Source: Hyphomicrobiaceae bacterium | GTDB lineage: Bacteria > Pseudomonadota > Alphaproteobacteria > Rhizobiales > Hyphomicrobiaceae | Assembly: GCA_022844225.1 (NCBI GenBank) | Contig: JALHMC010000021.1 | Span: forward strand, 1-55,901 | Direction of reading: 5' to 3' | Length of the DNA stretch: 55,901 bases | In this document: one piece after another, positions 52,619-55,901 of the stretch | Layout of the letters: each line of letters starts with the position of its first letter | How positions within the stretch are numbered: position 1 is the first letter of the stretch | Translations under genes and position numbers: made by a program | The notes under the pieces: model-generated | The model's database searches: none | What the model saw: only the letters and a program-made list of their open reading frames with translations | What the model was told of the DNA's origin: nothing

Positions 52619-54319
52619 ATGAACGACACGCGACGACCCGCCGCTGATCCCGCCGCCTTCGAGATCGTCAAGAACTCACTCTTCAAGATCGCCGAGGAGA
52701 TGCGGATTGTCCTGTGCAAAACCGCCTACTCCCCGATCCTGAAATCCGCCGGGGATTTCTCGTGCGGCGTCTTCGACGCCAAGGGCGACATGGTCGCCCA
52801 GGGACCGGACCTGCCGATCCATCTCGGCTCGATGCCCGACGCCGTCCGCGCCGTCGTGAAGGCCTTCGGCGGCGACGTGCACGACGGCGATGTCTTCATC
52901 CACAACGACCCCTACTTCGGTGGCAGCCACCTGCCGGACGTCAACGTCGTGCGCCCTGCCTTCAACGAGGGAAAACTGATCGGTTACGCATGTCTGCGCG
53001 CACATTGGCCGGACATCGGGTCGGCGACGCCCGGGAGCTATGGCGCCGTCACGGAGATCTTCGGTGAGGGCCTGCGGCTGCCGCCTCTGCGTCTCGTCTC
53101 AAAAGGCGTGCTCAACACCGAGCTCGAGAAGGTCATTCTGTGGAACGTGCGCACGCCCGACGAGCGCCAGGGAGACCTCGGCGCGCAGCTCGCCGCGACG
53201 CTTCGCGCCGTCGAGCGCCTGAAGGGCCTCGCCCAGCGCTACGGCACCGACCGGCTCATCGCCTACATGGACGAGGTGATGAGCTACTCCGAGCGGCTGA
53301 TGCGTGCAGCCCTTGCCGATCTGCCCGACGGCGAAGGCTACTTCGAGGACTTCTGCGACGGCGACGGGATCGCCGATGACGCGGACGGCAACGACGCTGT
53401 GTTCTGGGTCCGCATGAAGGTGAAGAAGACCGGCGACCGACTGCTGGTCGACTTCGCCGGGACCGACCCGCGCGTCGCCGGCCCGATGAATGCGGTGCTC
53501 TCCGTGACGTGTTCGGGGATTTATTGCGGCCTCAAGATGTGCGTCGATCCCAACAGCCTGATCCCACCCAACTCCGGTTGCTGGCGGATGATCGAGGTGG
53601 TCGCGCCGAAAGGGTCCGTGGTGAACGCGGAGTTCCCGGCGCCCGTCGTCTACTCGAACCACGAGATGTCGCATCGCGTCGCCGACATGGTGATGGGCGC
53701 GCTCGTCAATTTCTGGCCTACACAGGTGATGGCCTGTAGCCAGGGCACGTCAGCTGTCCTTACGCTTGGCGGCGTCGATCCGCGTTCTGGCCGGAGGTAT
53801 GTCTCCTACGAGACCATCAAAGGCGGCTTCGGTGCTAGGCCCAACAAGGACGGCATCAACGTCATCGCATCGACGATCTCGAACACCATGAATACCCCGG
53901 TCGAGGTCTTGGAGATGGCGTTCCCGTTCCGCGTCGAGCGCTACGAGATCAATCCGGATTCCGGTGGAGCGGGCCAGTATCGCGGCGGGTGTGGAGCACG
54001 TCGGACGTGGCGCATGCTCGAAGGAGCCGACGCCGTCGGAACTCTGTGCATGGAGCGGATGCGGTCGGCGCCTTTCGGATTGAAGGGTGGCAAGGCCGGC
54101 GCGGCAGCCGTCGTCACGCTGACCACACCCGATGGCAAGACGCGTCACCTGCCGAGCAAGGGCGCGTTCCAGGCTCCGGCGGGCTCAGTCGTCGACATGA
54201 TCACGCCCGGATCGGGGGGCTTTGGCCCTCCAGCCGAACGCGATCGGGCTTCGATCGAGGCCGATCTGAAGGGCGGGTATGTGACGCTGGACGCGATGAA
54301 GCGAGAGTATGGAGTGTAG
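52619..54319 (+). CDS. hyuB: Hydantoinase/oxoprolinase family protein, subunit B
   Basis: The 566-residue partner of HyuA. It opens FEIVKNSLFKIAEEMRIVLCKTAYSPILKSAGDFSCGVFDAKGDMVAQGPDLPIHLG, with the conserved metal or substrate residues of the family in HNDPYFGGSHLPDVNVV. The centre has NSGCWRMIEVVAPKGSVVNAEFPAPVVYSNHEMSHRV, and the C-terminal part ends PGSGGFGPP. All hallmarks of HyuB are kept, so the complex is probably active. A terminator was not found after the stop at 54319. No transporter accompanies the operon. Confidence 0.93.
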   Translation: MNDTRRPAADPAAFEIVKNSLFKIAEEMRIVLCKTAYSPILKSAGDFSCGVFDAKGDMVAQGPDLPIHLGSMPDAVRAVVKAFGGDVHDGDVFIHNDPYFGGSHLPDVNVVRPAFNEGKLIGYACLRAHWPDIGSATPGSYGAVTEIFGEGLRLPPLRLVSKGVLNTELEKVILWNVRTPDERQGDLGAQLAATLRAVERLKGLAQRYGTDRLIAYMDEVMSYSERLMRAALADLPDGEGYFEDFCDGDGIADDADGNDAVFWVRMKVKKTGDRLLVDFAGTDPRVAGPMNAVLSVTCSGIYCGLKMCVDPNSLIPPNSGCWRMIEVVAPKGSVVNAEFPAPVVYSNHEMSHRVADMVMGALVNFWPTQVMACSQGTSAVLTLGGVDPRSGRRYVSYETIKGGFGARPNKDGINVIASTISNTMNTPVEVLEMAFPFRVERYEINPDSGGAGQYRGGCGARRTWRMLEGADAVGTLCMERMRSAPFGLKGGKAGAAAVVTLTTPDGKTRHLPSKGAFQAPAGSVVDMITPGSGGFGPPAERDRASIEADLKGGYVTLDAMKREYGV

Positions 54320-54379
54320 GAGACGGACCGTCGCGGCGGGCAGCTATTGCCGCATTCGCGGCTATGATAGACTGCGACT

Positions 54380-54955
54380 ATGAGCACGCCGTCACAGCGC
54401 AGAATGAACGTCGACGAGTTCCTCGTCTGGGCCGAGGGACAGGAAGGCCGCTGGGAGTTGTATAACGGCGTCCCCTACCTGATGGCGCCGGAGGCGGTGC
54501 AGCACGGCAAGGTCAAGTTCGCTGTTCAAGTGGCGTTGGCCGACAGCATTCGCCGGGCAGGGCTCCCGTGCCATATGCTTCCCGATGGGGCGACGGTTCG
54601 AGTAACACGCAATAAGGCTCATGAACCTGATGCACTCGTCTACTGCGGACCAGAGTTGCCCGGCAGCGCTATCGAGGTGCCGAAACCCGTCATCGTTGTC
54701 GAAGTCTCGTCACCGTCGACCCGGAAGATCGATGCCTCGCTCAAGTTGACGGGCTATTTCTCGCTGCCGAGTGTGCATCACTACCTGATCATCGACCCTG
54801 AGGGTTTGCCCGTCATCCACCATCAGCGCCAAGCCGACGGAACGATCCTGACGCGTCTGATCGGTGAGGGCAGTCTGAAGCTCGATCCCCCTGGGCTTGA
54901 GATCGCGACGCGCGACATCCTGCCAGAGCAGCCGGCCGCGACCGACGAGACGTGA
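54380..54955 (+). CDS. Uma2 family endonuclease
   Basis: A 191-residue protein of the Uma2 (DUF820) family, a PD-(D/E)XK nuclease fold. It starts QRRMNVDEFLVWAEGQEGRWELYNGVPYLMAPE, and the catalytic pattern is present: EPDALVYCG (Asp of the motif) and IVVEVSSPSTRKID (Glu and Lys). The biological role of the family is poorly known; copies are often scattered in genomes, especially of cyanobacteria. Here it is alone, 60 bases after HyuB on the same strand, and no partner gene suggests a defence or mobile system. Confidence 0.87.
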   Translation: MSTPSQRRMNVDEFLVWAEGQEGRWELYNGVPYLMAPEAVQHGKVKFAVQVALADSIRRAGLPCHMLPDGATVRVTRNKAHEPDALVYCGPELPGSAIEVPKPVIVVEVSSPSTRKIDASLKLTGYFSLPSVHHYLIIDPEGLPVIHHQRQADGTILTRLIGEGSLKLDPPGLEIATRDILPEQPAATDET

Positions 54956-55012
54956 TCGACAAGGGTCAGACGAGCTTCGGCCATCTCGACCAGCAGCCGG
55001 CTCAGCGGATTG

Positions 55013-55363
55013 TCAGCGATGGAACACCGCCTGCCACTGCGTTTCCTTGAACCCGACCAGCAGGCCACCATCGTACTCGACAATGGGCCGCTTGATCATC
55101 GACGGCTGCTCGACCATGAGCCCGATAGCCTTGGCCTGATCGAGGTTCACCTTGGTCGCCTCGGGGAGCTTCTTGAAGGTCGTGCCGGCCCGGTTGAGCA
55201 CGGTTTCCCATCCGGCCGCGTCACACCACTGCGAGAGCTTGGCGCCCGTGATGCCCGCCTTCTTGTAGTCGTGGAAGGTGTACGCGACGCCGCTTCCGTC
55301 GAGCCACGTTCGAGCCTTCTTGACCGTATCGCAGTTGGGAATGCCGTAGAGGATGGGCGTCAT
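55013..55363 (-). CDS. ArsC/YffB/Spx family thioredoxin-fold protein
   Basis: A 116-residue protein of the arsenate reductase-like family, closest to the YffB branch. It opens MTPILYGIPNCDTVKKARTWLDGSGVAYTFHDYKKAGI, with the single active-site Cys11 in PNCDT and no second Cys of a CxxC pair. It contains the RAGTTFKKLPE and PSMIKRPIVEY segments of YffB proteins. YffB binds glutathione and may act as a thiol reductase; true arsenate reduction is not shown. The start at 55363 fits the family; the frame is open upstream. It lies 25 bases downstream of the glycosylase. Confidence 0.88.
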   Translation of the reverse strand: MTPILYGIPNCDTVKKARTWLDGSGVAYTFHDYKKAGITGAKLSQWCDAAGWETVLNRAGTTFKKLPEATKVNLDQAKAIGLMVEQPSMIKRPIVEYDGGLLVGFKETQWQAVFHR

Positions 55364-55388
55364 GGTTGCGGGTCCCTGAGTGGGTCGG

Positions 55389-55901
55389 CTACGGGGCCGG
55401 CTCGCGGTTTTCGTCCGAAAGCCTTGTCTTCCGGATGAGATCAGCCAGTTCGTGCCACGGGGCGATGGACCAGTAGCGGGTCGCCGCCCCCGAAGGTGAC
55501 GGCAGGACGAAGATGGCTGGCTCGCCCACGACGGGCGCCTGCAGACCGATCGTGATGTGCTTCGTCGGACGACTGAACCAGAAGCTCGCCGCTCGCTTGC
55601 TCGTGAAGGCAACAAAGCGCGGCCGGTGGGTACGGAGCCTGGCGATCAAGCCCATGGGCTCGAAGGCGCTTGCCGGGATCTCGTGGTCCATCCCCGAGGC
55701 ACGCTTGGCGACGTCCGTGAAGCCGATCCCAAGCTCCAGCAGATGCGGAAACTCGTGCGGGCCAAAGCGACGCGGTGTCAGCCCTGTCTCGTGCAGCGTC
55801 GGCCAGAAGCGATTGCCCGGATGCGCGTAGTAGTGCCCGACCTCTGCCGAGCGACGCCCTGCCGCTGTACCGACGAACACCAGCAGGAGCCCCGCTTGCA
55901 T
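55389..55901 (-). CDS. Mismatch-specific DNA glycosylase (Mug/uracil-DNA glycosylase family), cut by window edge
   Basis: Removes uracil or thymine opposite guanine, or ethenocytosine, from DNA. The 170 residues seen start at the window edge with Met-Gln-Ala-Gly; the family normally has a short extra lead before the first strand, so the start may lie outside. Family motifs are FVGTAAGRRSAEVGHYYAHPGNRFWPTLHETGLTP (catalytic and water-activating area) and VLPSPSGAA near residue 135, the loop that inserts in DNA. Length agrees with Mug (168 in E. coli). The ArsC-like gene starts 25 bases after its end. Confidence 0.85.
   Translation of the reverse strand: MQAGLLLVFVGTAAGRRSAEVGHYYAHPGNRFWPTLHETGLTPRRFGPHEFPHLLELGIGFTDVAKRASGMDHEIPASAFEPMGLIARLRTHRPRFVAFTSKRAASFWFSRPTKHITIGLQAPVVGEPAIFVLPSPSGAATRYWSIAPWHELADLIRKTRLSDENREPAP

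Noticed and set aside
1..55901. CRISPR arrays, insertion sequences, toxin-antitoxin pairs or phage genes
   Set aside because: No regularly spaced direct repeats, transposase or integrase motifs or toxin-antitoxin layouts were seen on either strand.

Overview
The window is a stretch of a high-GC chromosome from an alphaproteobacterium, most likely of the order Hyphomicrobiales (Rhizobiales). The evidence is: a long RpsB with a C-terminal extension, paired DivK- and PleD-type regulators, a DUF3572 gene, a mitochondrial-type NDUFS4 homologue of complex I, the order cold-shock protein / DUF192 / tRNA-Pro / NDUFS4, and a carB-greA pair. The family cannot be fixed from the sequence alone. No phage, insertion sequence, plasmid gene or CRISPR array is visible.

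Layout. 1-4643 (minus): a translation and envelope operon, rpsB, tsf, pyrH, frr, uppS, cdsA (cut by the left edge). 5030-6937: potassium transporter kup. 6958-9567 (minus): argJ and an MFS transporter. 9717-17483: an accessory stretch with a 3-hydroxyisobutyrate dehydrogenase-like enzyme, a cupin, an acyl-CoA carboxyltransferase without its biotin carboxylase, an LLM flavin monooxygenase, a double-VOC protein, an orphan TctC/Bug receptor, a DUF2322 protein and a class II glutamine amidotransferase. 17941-25895: undecaprenyl-phosphate sugar transferase, ROK kinase, DUF3572, DivK-like regulator, PleD, rpmG, NUDIX, DUF983 and a stand-alone MreB-like gene. 26069-33605: small catabolic modules (hydrolase plus cupin; CoxG-like plus TPP enzyme plus a small secreted protein; TSUP transporter; LLM enzyme; HpcH aldolase). 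33757-43821: mostly housekeeping (greA, carB, RlpA-like, M20 amidohydrolase, flavoprotein, glyoxalase, double cold-shock protein, DUF192, tRNA-Pro, NDUFS4). 43842-48674: APC permease, two unrecognised proteins, a decayed SDR remnant and a hydrolase-like/methyltransferase fusion. 48835-54319: a compact cluster of AtzG-like subunit, amidase, HyuA and HyuB. 54380-55901: Uma2 nuclease, ArsC/YffB-like protein and a mismatch DNA glycosylase cut by the right edge.

How the parts work together. The first operon couples ribosome components, pyrimidine nucleotide and lipid-carrier synthesis. DivK and PleD belong to the alphaproteobacterial polarity and c-di-GMP circuit, and a sugar transferase that would start exopolysaccharide synthesis lies nearby. 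The rest looks like scavenging metabolism: single-gene receptors, flavin monooxygenases and CoA, TPP or amide enzymes set in short operons.

No unmistakable new defence or mobile system was found. The best candidates for something undescribed are the AtzG/amidase/HyuAB cluster, the CoxG-TPP enzyme-cysteine protein operon, the hydrolase-like/methyltransferase fusion, and the MreB-like gene carrying a run of ten G residues at its nucleotide-binding loop.
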